Part shown: positions 29,170 to 37,929 of the stretch, piece after piece
Numbering within the stretch: the stretch's first letter is position 1
Layout of the letters: every line of letters begins with the position of its first letter
Assembly (NCBI RefSeq): GCF_028290025.1
Contig: NZ_JAQGKQ010000064.1
Coordinates: forward strand, 1 to 64,000
Direction of reading: 5' to 3'
Length of the DNA: 64,000 bases
Origin: Cypionkella sp.
GTDB taxonomy: Bacteria > Pseudomonadota > Alphaproteobacteria > Rhodobacterales > Rhodobacteraceae
Translations under genes and position numbers: made by a program
Notes under the pieces: generated by a model
The model's database searches: none
Told to the model about the DNA's origin: nothing
The model's input: the letters and a program-made list of their open reading frames with translations, nothing else

Positions 29170-29440
29170 GGCCGTTCCCCTTCTGGTTCGCGCCCAAGGA
29201 TGATGTAAAAATTCTAAATGTCTACTATGTTTATCGTGTAATATTCCTTTTACGCGTTAACATGTTGTTCTTAATAGATTTTTATTGATATTCCCCCTAT
29301 TGTCTTTCTAACAAGAACGCGCCGGAGAATTTATTTCTAAAATCACGACCGTTTTTGGCGTTATTATTCTGTTGCTAAACTCGACTAACTCTGTCGTTAT
29401 TAAAAGGGTATCGACACACTCGATCCTAAGGGAGACCACA
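29170..29440. promoter_or_regulatory. AT-rich divergent promoter region
   Basis: 271 bp, clearly richer in A and T than the surrounding DNA. It must carry the promoters of the Lrp gene (minus) and of the sulfate transport operon (plus). TTGATA near 29285 followed 16-17 bases later by TCTAAC is a possible sigma-70 pair. No known riboswitch was recognised. Confidence 0.5.
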
Positions 29441-29665
29441 ATGTTCGCAGCGCCTCAAACAGACTTCAGCCTTTCGGCACCGATGTCCTGCGCCTATCAG
29501 GTTTCGCTGATCGACCGCCGCACCGGCCGCGCCCACCGCATCTCGGGCAGCCCGCTGGTTCGCTTCACCCGTGATCCGCAATCCGCCGTGCGGGAACTTC
29601 TCGATGGCCGCGATGTGCGGCTGTGGGAAACCCGCGTCGAGCCGTTGGACGCCTACGCAAGATGA
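29441..29665 (+). CDS. Small hypothetical protein preceding the sulfate transporter
   Basis: 74 residues from the ATG at 29441, preceded by AAGGGAGA. After a short N-terminus ([15 protein letters not shown]) come a likely beta hairpin ([19 protein letters not shown]) and a helix ([13 protein letters not shown]). It is soluble and has no signal. First gene of the sulfate transport operon; the frame of the next gene has an ATG overlapping its stop. Function unknown. Confidence 0.6.
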   Translation: MFAAPQTDFSLSAPMSCAYQVSLIDRRTGRAHRISGSPLVRFTRDPQSAVRELLDGRDVRLWETRVEPLDAYAR

Positions 29666-29742
29666 ACGCCACACCCATTCTCGGGCTGATCCCCGCAATC
29701 CCCTTTCCGGCCAAACGCCGCCCTCATCTGCAGGAGACTGAA

Positions 29743-30864
29743 ATGCTCAACACCATCACCGTTGCGGGCACGATCACCGTCCAAGGCACTCTGAAACAGC
29801 GGCACGCTGATGGCCGCGTTACCATCACCACCGGCGAGCGTGATTTTACTGGCTTTCCCGTGCGTGAAAGCTGGCTTGGCAAAGCTGCACTAATCGCGCT
29901 GTCAGCGCTGTATCTTGGCTTTGCACCCGTGCAGCAGGCCCATGCGGAAACCTTGCTGAACGTCAGCTATGATCCGACGCGTGAGCTTTACAAAGACCTG
30001 AACGCTGCTTTTATCGCCAGCTACACAGCCGCTGGCAACGCGGCCCCGACGATTGAGGCCAGCCACGGCGGTTCGGGTGCGCAAGCCCGTGCCGTGATCG
30101 AAGGTCTTGATGCGCAAGTCGTCACGCTGGCTTTGGCCGCCGACATCGACAAAATTGCCAAAGAGGGCAAACTGCCCGCCGATTGGCAGTCGAAACTTCC
30201 CCACAACTCCTCGCCTTACACTTCGACCATCGTGTTCTTGGTCCGCGAAGGCAACCCAAAGGGCATCAAAGACTGGGGCGATCTGATCAATGACGGCGTT
30301 GAAGTGATCACTCCAAACCCGAAAACCTCAGGCGGTGCGCGTTGGAACTACCTTGCTGCTTGGGCTTGGGCTGAAAAGAACGGCAAAGACCCGCAAGCCT
30401 ATGTCAAAACTCTGCTTGAGCACGTTCCAGTGCTGGACAAAGGAGCGCGTGATGCCACCACCACCTTCGCTCAACGTGGCATTGGTGACGTGCTGCTCGC
30501 TTGGGAAAATGAGGCTTACCTGGCTGAAAAGGAACTCGGTGCAGATCAATTTGATATCGTCGTCCCGTCGCTGTCGATCCTCGCCGAGCCGCCCGTCGCT
30601 TTGGTTGAAGCCAATATCCACAACGACGATCAGCGCAAGTTGGCAGAAGCCTACCTGAACTTCCTCTACACCCCCGAAGCTCAGGCTATCATCTTCAAAG
30701 ACTTCTACCGTGGCTGGGATACCTCGAAAGCCGACCCAGCTGACGTTGCCCGCTTCCCTAAACTGGAACTGGTCGATATCACCCGCTTTGGTGGCTGGGC
30801 AGAAGCACAAAAAACCCACTTCGCCGACGGTGGTACCTTCGACCAGATTTACACGGCAAAGTGA
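29743..30864 (+). CDS. Periplasmic sulfate/thiosulfate-binding protein
   Basis: Captures sulfate or thiosulfate for the ABC importer encoded next. From the ATG at 29743 (AGGAG six bases upstream) the protein has 373 residues. The mature part after QQAHA (residue 68) begins [19 protein letters not shown], and [12 protein letters not shown] and the [17 protein letters not shown]-like segment are typical of Sbp/CysP. The odd feature is about 45 polar residues (including [20 protein letters not shown]) before the hydrophobic signal core. The frame is open to an ATG at 29662 that overlaps the upstream stop. Confidence 0.9.
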   Translation: MLNTITVAGTITVQGTLKQRHADGRVTITTGERDFTGFPVRESWLGKAALIALSALYLGFAPVQQAHAETLLNVSYDPTRELYKDLNAAFIASYTAAGNAAPTIEASHGGSGAQARAVIEGLDAQVVTLALAADIDKIAKEGKLPADWQSKLPHNSSPYTSTIVFLVREGNPKGIKDWGDLINDGVEVITPNPKTSGGARWNYLAAWAWAEKNGKDPQAYVKTLLEHVPVLDKGARDATTTFAQRGIGDVLLAWENEAYLAEKELGADQFDIVVPSLSILAEPPVALVEANIHNDDQRKLAEAYLNFLYTPEAQAIIFKDFYRGWDTSKADPADVARFPKLELVDITRFGGWAEAQKTHFADGGTFDQIYTAK

Positions 30865-30882
30865 GAGCAGAGAAGTGAGAGT

Positions 30883-31719
30883 ATGAGTAGACCCCTGATC
30901 AACAGATCCCCCCTTCCCGGCATGGCTTTAAGTGCCGGGATCACCCTCACCCTGCTGTCTCTGGTGGTTTTACTGCCGATTGGCGCCCTTCTTCTGAGGG
31001 GCGCCACTGCCGGTTTTCCGGCCCTGTGGCATGAGGTGAACACTCCTCGCATCTGGGGCGCGCTGTTCTTGTCCTTCAAGCTGTCGCTTTATGCGGCCCT
31101 GATCAATCTGGTGTTCGGCGTCGCCCTCGCTTGGGTTTTGGTGCGCTACCGCTTCCCCGGCCGCCGACTGCTCGACGCCGCGGTCGATCTACCCTTCGCG
31201 CTGCCCACCGCCGTCGCGGGCATAGCACTCACCGCACTTTACGCACCAAACGGAGCCTTCGGTTCCATTGCCAAAGACCTCGGCTTCAAGATCGCCTACA
31301 CTCAATGGGGCATCTTGATCGCGTTGATTTTCGTCGGTCTGCCCTTCGTCACCCGCACCGTGCAGCCCGTGGTGGAGGAAATCGAACGCGAGGTTGAAGA
31401 AGCCTCCGCAACCCTTGGTGCCACCCGCGCCTACACATTGCGCCGCGTCGTGCTGCCGATGCTCGCCCCCGCCGCGATGACCGGCTTTGCCCTATCGCTC
31501 GCCCGTGCGGTCGGCGAATACGGCTCGGTGATCTTTATCGCGGGCAACATCCCGCTGAAAACTGAAATCGCCCCGCTGCTGATCGTCATCAAACTGGAAG
31601 AGTTCAACTATACCGGGGCCACCGCGATAGGTATCGCCATGTTGTTGATTTCATTCGCAATGCTGTTGGTGATCAACGCCATCCAAGTGTTCAGCCGCCG
31701 GAGAATTGGTTATGTCTGA
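30883..31719 (+). CDS. cysT: Sulfate ABC transporter permease CysT
   Basis: 278 residues with about six membrane segments; inner-membrane half of the sulfate/thiosulfate importer. The cytoplasmic coupling helix is visible as EVEEASATLGATRAYTLRRVVLPML. It starts 18 bp after the binding protein and overlaps cysW by eight bases. Confidence 0.94.
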   Translation: MSRPLINRSPLPGMALSAGITLTLLSLVVLLPIGALLLRGATAGFPALWHEVNTPRIWGALFLSFKLSLYAALINLVFGVALAWVLVRYRFPGRRLLDAAVDLPFALPTAVAGIALTALYAPNGAFGSIAKDLGFKIAYTQWGILIALIFVGLPFVTRTVQPVVEEIEREVEEASATLGATRAYTLRRVVLPMLAPAAMTGFALSLARAVGEYGSVIFIAGNIPLKTEIAPLLIVIKLEEFNYTGATAIGIAMLLISFAMLLVINAIQVFSRRRIGYV

Positions 31720-32602
31720 CGTGCCCACAAACCATTGGCCTAAGCAGCCCGCCTCTGCCGCGCATCGCCCCGTAACCACCGAATCCCCCGGCTTTCGCGT
31801 GGCGCTCATCGCCGTTGTCGTTGTGTTCCTCGCGCTGCTGTTGTTCGCCCCCCTCGTCGCGGTATTCGCCGAGGCATTGTCAAAGGGCGCTGTCGAGGCC
31901 ATCAAATCCCTCGCCAACCCCGAGGCAACGTCAGCGATCAAACTCACCTTGATCGTCGCCGCCGTAGCCGTCCCCCTAAACGCAGTCTTCGGCATCGCCG
32001 CCGCTTGGTTCATCACCAAATACGACTTTCGCGGCAAGGCCCTGCTGATTACCCTGATCGACCTGCCGTTCTCTGTCTCACCTGTCGTCGCAGGGCTCTG
32101 CCTTGTGTTAACCTTCGGCGCGAACACAGCCGTTGGCGGCTGGCTGGTTGCCCAAGGTTACCCAATCGTCTTCGCGCTGCCCTCGATCATCCTCGCCTCA
32201 ATGTTCGTGACCTTCCCTTTCGTCGCGCGCGAACTGATCCCAGTAATGATCGAGCAAGGCAAGGCCGAAGAAGAAGCCGCGCTCACTTTGGGAGCCTCAG
32301 GCTGGCGCATCTTCTTCACCGTCACGCTGCCCAACATCCGCTGGGCGCTGCTTTACGGAGTCCTGCTCTGTAACGCCCGCGCCATGGGTGAATTTGGTGC
32401 GGTCGCAGTGGTGTCCGGCAAAATTCGCGGCCAAACCGCCACCATGCCGATTACTATTGAGATGCTGTATAACGAGTATCTTTCGGTTTCCGCCTTCAGC
32501 TTGGCTGCCGTGCTGGCATTGCTGGCGCTGGTCACGCTTACCCTGAAAACCCTGCTGGAATGGCGCTTTGCCGATCAGCTGGCCGCCGCAAATCGTTTGT
32601 AA
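31712..32602 (+). CDS. cysW: Sulfate ABC transporter permease CysW
   Basis: 296 residues from the ATG at 31712, inside the end of cysT. Six membrane segments, with the coupling helix EEEAALTLGASGWRIFFTVTLPNI and the CysW-type ARAMGEFGAVAVVSGKIRG. Forms the transmembrane channel with CysT. Confidence 0.94.
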   Translation: MSDVPTNHWPKQPASAAHRPVTTESPGFRVALIAVVVVFLALLLFAPLVAVFAEALSKGAVEAIKSLANPEATSAIKLTLIVAAVAVPLNAVFGIAAAWFITKYDFRGKALLITLIDLPFSVSPVVAGLCLVLTFGANTAVGGWLVAQGYPIVFALPSIILASMFVTFPFVARELIPVMIEQGKAEEEAALTLGASGWRIFFTVTLPNIRWALLYGVLLCNARAMGEFGAVAVVSGKIRGQTATMPITIEMLYNEYLSVSAFSLAAVLALLALVTLTLKTLLEWRFADQLAAANRL

Positions 32603-32614
32603 AAGGTTCCAGTC

Positions 32615-33334
32615 ATGCAAATCGAAATTGATCACATCTCCAAAGAGTTCGGCGCGACAGCTGCCCTGCATCCGGTATCGCTGTCGATCCCATCTGGCGC
32701 TTTGGTTGCCCTTCTTGGCCCATCCGGCTCGGGGAAAACCACCTTGCTGCGCATCCTTGGCGGTCTTGAATTTCCAACCGCTGGTCGGGTTTTGTTTGAC
32801 GGATCGGACGCCACCAACATGACGGTGCAAGACCGCCGCGCCGGTTTCGTGTTCCAGTCTTACGCTTTGTTCCGCCATATGACGGTGTTTGAAAACATCG
32901 CCTACGGCCTGCGCGCTCGCAGCCGTGCCCAGCGTCCGGCAAGCGCGGAAATCGCTCGCCGCGTCACCAAACTGCTGGAATTGATCCAGCTTCCCGACAT
33001 TGGTGCACGCTATCCAAGCCAGCTTTCCGGTGGCCAACGCCAGCGCGTCGCCCTCGCCCGAGCTTTGGCGATTGAACCGCGCATGCTGCTGTTAGATGAG
33101 CCGTTCGGCGCGCTCGACGCCCGCGTGCGCAAAGAGCTGCGCGCGGGTCTGCGTGAGATACATGACACCACTGGCCTCACCACGGTTTTCGTGACGCATG
33201 ACCAAGACGAAGCGATGGAACTCGCCGACCTGGTTGTGGTGATGTCGATGGGCCGTATCGAGCAGATTGGCCGCCCACAAGACATCCGCGCCAAACCGGC
33301 TACAGCTTTTGTGAGAGAGTTTTTGGCAATCTGA
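32615..33334 (+). CDS. cysA: Sulfate ABC transporter ATP-binding protein CysA, short form
   Basis: 239 residues. Walker [10 protein letters not shown] (about 34-42), signature LSGGQRQR (about 135), Walker B LLLDEP and the switch histidine in [10 protein letters not shown] are intact, so it should hydrolyse ATP. Enterobacterial CysA is about 365 residues; this one stops right after the nucleotide-binding domain and lacks the C-terminal regulatory (TOBE-like) part. AAGG precedes the ATG. Last gene of the operon. Confidence 0.92.
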   Translation: MQIEIDHISKEFGATAALHPVSLSIPSGALVALLGPSGSGKTTLLRILGGLEFPTAGRVLFDGSDATNMTVQDRRAGFVFQSYALFRHMTVFENIAYGLRARSRAQRPASAEIARRVTKLLELIQLPDIGARYPSQLSGGQRQRVALARALAIEPRMLLLDEPFGALDARVRKELRAGLREIHDTTGLTTVFVTHDQDEAMELADLVVVMSMGRIEQIGRPQDIRAKPATAFVREFLAI

Positions 33335-33346
33335 CCGCCAGAGCTT

Positions 33347-34357
33347 TCACGCCGTCTTCAAATCATCAGTAACGGCCGACAAATCAATATGCGGTTGATA
33401 AAACTTCACTTGAGCCCGCCCCGCCCGCTTTGCAGCATATAGCGCATTGTCTGCGTCACAAAGCATCCGCGCCGCGTCCGGTCCGTCATAAAGCGTCGAA
33501 ATGGTCAACCCAATCGACGCTGATATACAGCAAGTTGTGCTTTCGAACTCAATCGGTTGCATCACCTGATCAATGATCCGTCGCGCGATCTGTGCCAGTC
33601 TGGTGGTATCCGACAACCCCGGCAGCAGCACTACGAACTCATCGCCACCGACGCGCGCCAAAGTGTCAGAGGCGCGGGTTTCCACTGCCAACGCATCCGC
33701 CACGGCGCGCAGCACGACATCGCCCGCTGCATGGCCAAAATTGTCATTAACCTGCTTGAAATAATCCAAATCGATATGCATCAGTGCAAAATCCACCCCC
33801 TGCGCAATCAGCGCCGGTAGGGCCATCTGAAGCGCGCGCCGATTGCGCAAACCTGTCAGCGTATCGGTCAGCGCCTGTTGCTCGGCCGTCGCTTTGGCGC
33901 CTTGCAGGCTTAGGTTAAGCCGCCGCAGTTCTGTCATCACCGCTTGTTTCACCTCTACCAGATACAGCATTTCGACCGCCATATCAGTCGGGGCGAAATC
34001 TGCATCGGTCAAAGCATGTTGCCGCACCGCGTCAATCAACCGGATGCCAAATGACAGGTTCAGCAAGATGCCCCCCCCTTGCGTGGGGACTGCAAGCCCG
34101 CGAAACGCATCGCCCTTGCCGCGCAAGTTGACGTGCAAACGCGCGCCCGCACGTTCGCGCAATGTCTCTATAGAAGTGATCCCCGCTGGCCTGCGCACCT
34201 CAAACACCTTCAGGAATGCGACCTTCAGCGGCAACGGCCCCTCAATCAACTTAGCGAGAGTCGGTCCCACCGAGGTGATCAGCCCTGCCGCATCAAGCCC
34301 CACGTGCATCGGCATCAACCAAGACAACGCTGTTTGCTCTAAAGCTACACCCGGCAC
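33347..34357 (-). CDS. Diguanylate cyclase with N-terminal H-NOX-associated domain
   Basis: Predicted cyclic-di-GMP synthase. 336 residues: an N-terminal HNOBA/PAS-like sensor (about 1-140), a short helix that probably forms a coiled coil (145-165), and a GGDEF domain. The active-site motif GGDEF is at 237-241 and the inhibitory-site motif RASD at 228-231, so both activity and product feedback should be kept. It starts three bases after the H-NOX-like gene stops and is probably controlled by that protein. The best known relatives are roseobacter H-NOX/cyclase pairs. Confidence 0.9.
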   Translation of the reverse strand: MPGVALEQTALSWLMPMHVGLDAAGLITSVGPTLAKLIEGPLPLKVAFLKVFEVRRPAGITSIETLRERAGARLHVNLRGKGDAFRGLAVPTQGGGILLNLSFGIRLIDAVRQHALTDADFAPTDMAVEMLYLVEVKQAVMTELRRLNLSLQGAKATAEQQALTDTLTGLRNRRALQMALPALIAQGVDFALMHIDLDYFKQVNDNFGHAAGDVVLRAVADALAVETRASDTLARVGGDEFVVLLPGLSDTTRLAQIARRIIDQVMQPIEFESTTCCISASIGLTISTLYDGPDAARMLCDADNALYAAKRAGRAQVKFYQPHIDLSAVTDDLKTA

Positions 34358-34360
34358 CGC

Positions 34361-34948
34361 TCAGCCCACCGGCAAAGCGAGGTCAAACCGCCGCCCCTGC
34401 GAATAAGCATGGTCCAGCAAAAGCACGGCGACCAGTTCTTGCCCGCTTTCAATCCCAACATGATCCAGCACCACCAACGCACCATAATCATCGGCCATCG
34501 CCCGCAGCAGCCCAACAGTCACATGCCCCACCCCCGCGATCAGTTGCGAAACCCGCAGCAAGAATTGGCCGTTGCCCTGATCGGTCAGCGAAAATTCTGG
34601 CACCTCCAAATCCGGCAGCCCGAGACGTCCGTGTTCTTGCAAATCTTCCAGCGAGTGCAGAAAATCCAGAAAGCCCACGCCACCAAACCGCAGCAGCCGC
34701 CGCAACGCTTCCAGATTTGGATGAGAGATTAGATAAGTACCTAAATCTTCCAGCACTGTTTCGCGGGAACGCTGCAAATGCTGGGCTGCGGCCTCAATCA
34801 CCGATTCCGTCAGACTTGCGTCATAAGTCAGTAGGGGTTCAAAGTTATCGAAACCTAAGCCCGCTTTGCGCGCAATCTCCATCCAAACGGCGGCACCGTA
34901 GGTGTCCCGTAGAAAACATTGGATGGAGCGATTGATCAGCCCATGCAT
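34361..34948 (-). CDS. H-NOX-like protein lacking the haem ligand
   Basis: H-NOX domains normally bind haem and sense NO; the partner here is the cyclase directly downstream. 195 residues, whole-domain length, starting MHGLINRSIQCFLRDTYG. Compared from memory with human soluble guanylate cyclase beta-1, the segment FLHSLEDLQEHGRLGLP lines up without gaps, and Gln104 falls where the proximal haem ligand His105 should be. A histidine remains two positions on (His106). The YxSxR motif that holds the haem propionates also appears replaced by RVSQL (132-136). Haem binding is therefore doubtful. AAGAG precedes the ATG. Confidence 0.85.
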   Translation of the reverse strand: MHGLINRSIQCFLRDTYGAAVWMEIARKAGLGFDNFEPLLTYDASLTESVIEAAAQHLQRSRETVLEDLGTYLISHPNLEALRRLLRFGGVGFLDFLHSLEDLQEHGRLGLPDLEVPEFSLTDQGNGQFLLRVSQLIAGVGHVTVGLLRAMADDYGALVVLDHVGIESGQELVAVLLLDHAYSQGRRFDLALPVG

Positions 34949-35031
34949 GGCGAACTCTTGAATGATTCTCCCCCGATTTTAGTCCACGCGCGTTAACAAC
35001 AAGCAAACGCATAAACGGGGTCGATCCATGC

Positions 35032-35061
35032 AAAAGGCCAGCGCGCTACAACGCACTGGCC
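35032..35061 (-). terminator. Intrinsic terminator after the MttB-family gene
   Basis: Read on the minus strand: GGCCAGTGCG, a short loop, CGCGCTGGCC, then TTTTG. It begins eight bases after the stop codon of the methyltransferase gene and fits a standard rho-independent terminator. Confidence 0.75.
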
Positions 35062-35069
35062 GCAGTCAC

Positions 35070-36629
35070 TTAGAAGTCGGTCGGCGCGCCGCCCTCTTGC
35101 TTACGCTTAGCCACGAATTGGCGCAGCTCTTCCTGATGAGCGCCGTTCATTTCCGGCGCTTCAAATTCAGCGATGATCTGCTTGTAGAGCCTGTGCGCGC
35201 GCTCCACCGTCCACACCGAGCCGTCCAACTGCCAAGCCTCATAATTGCGCCAATCCGATACCATCGGCGCATAAAACGCGGTTTGATAGCGGTCTTGCGT
35301 GTGCTGGCAGCCAAAGTAATGCCCGCCCGGTCCGACCTGCTTAATCGCATCAAACGCCAGATCGTCCGGCGTCACAGCAGTCACGGCATCCTCGAAGTAG
35401 CGTTGGATCATCTGCAAGACTTCGCAGTCCATGATAAACTTCTCTGGGCTCGCGATCAAACCACCCTCCAGCCAGCCCGCCGAGTGATAAACCATGTTCG
35501 TGCGGCTTTGAACCGCCGCCCACAACGCGTTGGAAGTTTCCCACATTGCCTGACCATCCGGCACATTGGCTGCACAGCAACCAGACGAGCGCAGTGGCAG
35601 CTTGTAATACCGCACCAACTGCCCGGTCATCTGCGTCGCGCGCATGTATTCCGGCGTACCGAATGCGGGCGCACCCGACTTCATATCGACGTTCGAGGTG
35701 AACGTCCCCAAAGCCACCGGGCAACCCGGATTGATATATTGCAGCAACGCCACCGCCGCCAAACCTTCGGCCAATGACAGCGTCACCGCGCCCGACATCG
35801 TCACCGGAGCCATCGCGCCCGCCAAAGTGAACGGCGTCACCACCACCGGCTGCCCGCGTTTCGCCAACCGCATCGCCCCGTCCAACATCGGATAATCGTG
35901 CTGCAAAGGTGAGACCGAGTTGATGTTGGTGTACATCCGCGGCTTCGCTTCAAATTCCTCATGGCTCAGACCGCCAGCAATGCGGACCATCTCCATCACA
36001 TCCTCGACCCGCTCGGCACCCAAAGAATAGGCGTGAACCACTTTGTCGGTCAGCGTCAGCTTTTCGTATAGACAGTCCAAATGCCGCACCGAGGCATGAA
36101 TATCTACAGGCTCCACCGGGTAGCCGCCCGCGATATGGATACAATTGAAGTATTGGGTCAACTTCATAAAATCTTTGAAGGTTTCAAAGTCACCCGTACG
36201 CTTGCCCCGCTCCAGATCCCACGAGTTTGGCGGGCTAGATACGTTGACAAACAGCATATGCTTGCCGCCCATGATCACTTCACGCTCGGGGTTGCGCGGC
36301 GTGATCGTGAAGCTTTCCGGAGCATGCGACAGCATCTCCATCACGAAATCTTCGTCCATTTTGACGTTGGTGCCATTCACCACGCAGCCAGCTTGCTTTA
36401 GATAAGCCACCGCTTCGGGGTTCAAGAACTCGATGCCGATTTCCTTCAAAATTCGCATCGTCGCTTTATGCACCGCCTGCACGCCGTCAGCATCCAACGG
36501 TTCCGTCGGGCGATCAGGGTTAACCGGAATCCGCCACGGCATCTGATCAAGAACCGCCGAGCCCGCCCGGATTTTGTTGCCTGCGCGGCCGCCGGCTCGG
36601 GCACGTTTGCGGTTTGCATCATCGCTCAT
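35070..36629 (-). CDS. MttB-superfamily (non-pyrrolysine) methylamine/betaine methyltransferase
   Basis: Probably moves a methyl group from a quaternary or tertiary amine to a corrinoid protein. The ATG at 36629 follows GGAG by seven bases and gives 519 residues; the longer frame adds 21 unlikely residues. No in-frame amber codon occurs, so it is not a pyrrolysine-type trimethylamine enzyme. Non-pyrrolysine members include glycine betaine methyltransferases. The C-terminus is typical (GPGGHYFGCQHTQDRYQTAF). No corrinoid protein or reactivator is nearby. It is tempting to link it with sarcosine oxidase 25 kb away, but that is inference. Confidence 0.85.
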   Translation of the reverse strand: MSDDANRKRARAGGRAGNKIRAGSAVLDQMPWRIPVNPDRPTEPLDADGVQAVHKATMRILKEIGIEFLNPEAVAYLKQAGCVVNGTNVKMDEDFVMEMLSHAPESFTITPRNPEREVIMGGKHMLFVNVSSPPNSWDLERGKRTGDFETFKDFMKLTQYFNCIHIAGGYPVEPVDIHASVRHLDCLYEKLTLTDKVVHAYSLGAERVEDVMEMVRIAGGLSHEEFEAKPRMYTNINSVSPLQHDYPMLDGAMRLAKRGQPVVVTPFTLAGAMAPVTMSGAVTLSLAEGLAAVALLQYINPGCPVALGTFTSNVDMKSGAPAFGTPEYMRATQMTGQLVRYYKLPLRSSGCCAANVPDGQAMWETSNALWAAVQSRTNMVYHSAGWLEGGLIASPEKFIMDCEVLQMIQRYFEDAVTAVTPDDLAFDAIKQVGPGGHYFGCQHTQDRYQTAFYAPMVSDWRNYEAWQLDGSVWTVERAHRLYKQIIAEFEAPEMNGAHQEELRQFVAKRKQEGGAPTDF

Positions 36630-36750
36630 CTGGCGTCTCCATTGTTGCGACCACAACCGTGGCCGCTCTTTGCGCCAAGATGAAGGAAACACGCCCGGTT
36701 AGCGCACCACGTTTGCGACCCAAATACGTCGTTTTTATATGTTGGCCCGC

Positions 36751-37437
36751 TTAGACCGCCACCAAACCGTCTATCCAAGCTTCGAGCTCGCTAATATCGC
36801 CCAGAACCACATCCGCACGGGCCTCCAGATCGGCGCGCGTGGCGATCCCCGTCAGCACCGCCACAGTCTTCATGCCCGCAGCACGGCCCGCATCCAGATC
36901 GTGCAAACTATCGCCCACCATAGCCACCCGAGCCGGGGTCAATCCACATGCCCGCACGAAAGCCAGCAATTGCCCCGGCGCAGGTTTGCCGCCAAAGCCT
37001 GAATCGCAGCCTGCCACGAAATCGAACAGCCCGAGCACCCCCGCGCCATCCAGATGTCGCCGCGCCGGAACCTCGGTGTCATTGGTCGCCAATCCCAGCT
37101 TCAAACCCCGCGCCCGCAACGCCCCAAGCACAGCTGGCAGATTGACCGCGGGCACCATCGGCGCATCGCCCGCCAATCGGTTCATCGTGTCGAGCAATTC
37201 GGCAAACGATAGTCCGGGCAGATGCGGCAGCAAAATATCCGCGATCTCGGGCGTGGTCATCGCAATCACCGGACTGTCCGGCGCAAAATCATTGTGCAAA
37301 CCGTCATAACCGAGCACCGTCGCGAGCAGGCCATCACCATCGCCCAACTCGGCCAGCAGCTCGCGAGTCCAACCCCCCCAGCTGAGCCGAAAGTCAAACA
37401 GCGTGCCATCCTTGTCAAAAATCAGCGCCTCAATCAT
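36751..37437 (-). CDS. HAD-superfamily phosphatase (phosphoglycolate phosphatase-like)
   Basis: 228 residues from the ATG at 37437, with GTGGAG upstream; the frame extends 27 codons further into the DUF3572 gene but without protein-like sequence. HAD motifs are complete: DKDGTLFDF (nucleophile Asp near 9), ATNDT, and MVGDSLHDLDAGRAAG, with lysine in FGGKPAP. Substrate undetermined; Gph-like enzymes act on 2-phosphoglycolate. Confidence 0.88.
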   Translation of the reverse strand: MIEALIFDKDGTLFDFRLSWGGWTRELLAELGDGDGLLATVLGYDGLHNDFAPDSPVIAMTTPEIADILLPHLPGLSFAELLDTMNRLAGDAPMVPAVNLPAVLGALRARGLKLGLATNDTEVPARRHLDGAGVLGLFDFVAGCDSGFGGKPAPGQLLAFVRACGLTPARVAMVGDSLHDLDAGRAAGMKTVAVLTGIATRADLEARADVVLGDISELEAWIDGLVAV

Positions 37438-37514
37438 ACTCGTCTCCACTCGATCAGCGCGCCGATCCCGACTTAATTTTGCCGCACCCTGACCGGGTAA
37501 AGCGGAAAACGCAA

Positions 37515-37796
37515 TCACGTCCAGTTTGGCAAATCTCCCCCCGGCAGGCCCTGTCGCGCCTGTATTACCGCCGTATAGGGCAACCCCGCGCTGTCACAAA
37601 ACCCAATCACCCGCGCATCATCTTCCATCAGAAAATCCAGTACTGCCCCCAGAAACACCGGATCACCCGCGAGCTTCGACAGTTCGTCCTGCCCAGCGCC
37701 CGTTGCGTTAAGGAATACACCGACCAGATCATCCTGCCCCAAAAGCCAAGAAAACGCTCGCAAAGCCATTGTTTCAGCAGATTCCCGCTTATTCAT
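37515..37796 (-). CDS. DUF3572 family protein
   Basis: 93 residues from the ATG at 37796, with GGGGAAAA upstream. The N-terminus MNKRESAETMALRAFSWLLG and the body FLNATGAGQDELSKLAGDP are typical of this small alphaproteobacterial family of unknown function. It is divergent from the PleD-like regulator (133 bp apart), with the HAD phosphatase just downstream. Confidence 0.8.
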   Translation of the reverse strand: MNKRESAETMALRAFSWLLGQDDLVGVFLNATGAGQDELSKLAGDPVFLGAVLDFLMEDDARVIGFCDSAGLPYTAVIQARQGLPGGDLPNWT

Positions 37797-37929
37797 CGCG
37801 TTTTCCCCATGATTTAGCCACATTCGCCCCAAACTGCGCGAGCCGCTTTATGGTTTTAGAAAGGATTTCTTAACCCTTTAGACCGAAACTGGAAACATAA
37901 GGTTAATTTTCAAATCGGGCGTTTCGGTA

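Noticed and set aside
29170-29440. Riboswitch upstream of the sulfate operon
   Set aside because: AT-rich, but no SAM-type or other known conserved core could be found by eye.
35070-36629. Pyrrolysine-containing trimethylamine methyltransferase
   Set aside because: The frame has no internal amber codon, and no pyl genes are in the window.
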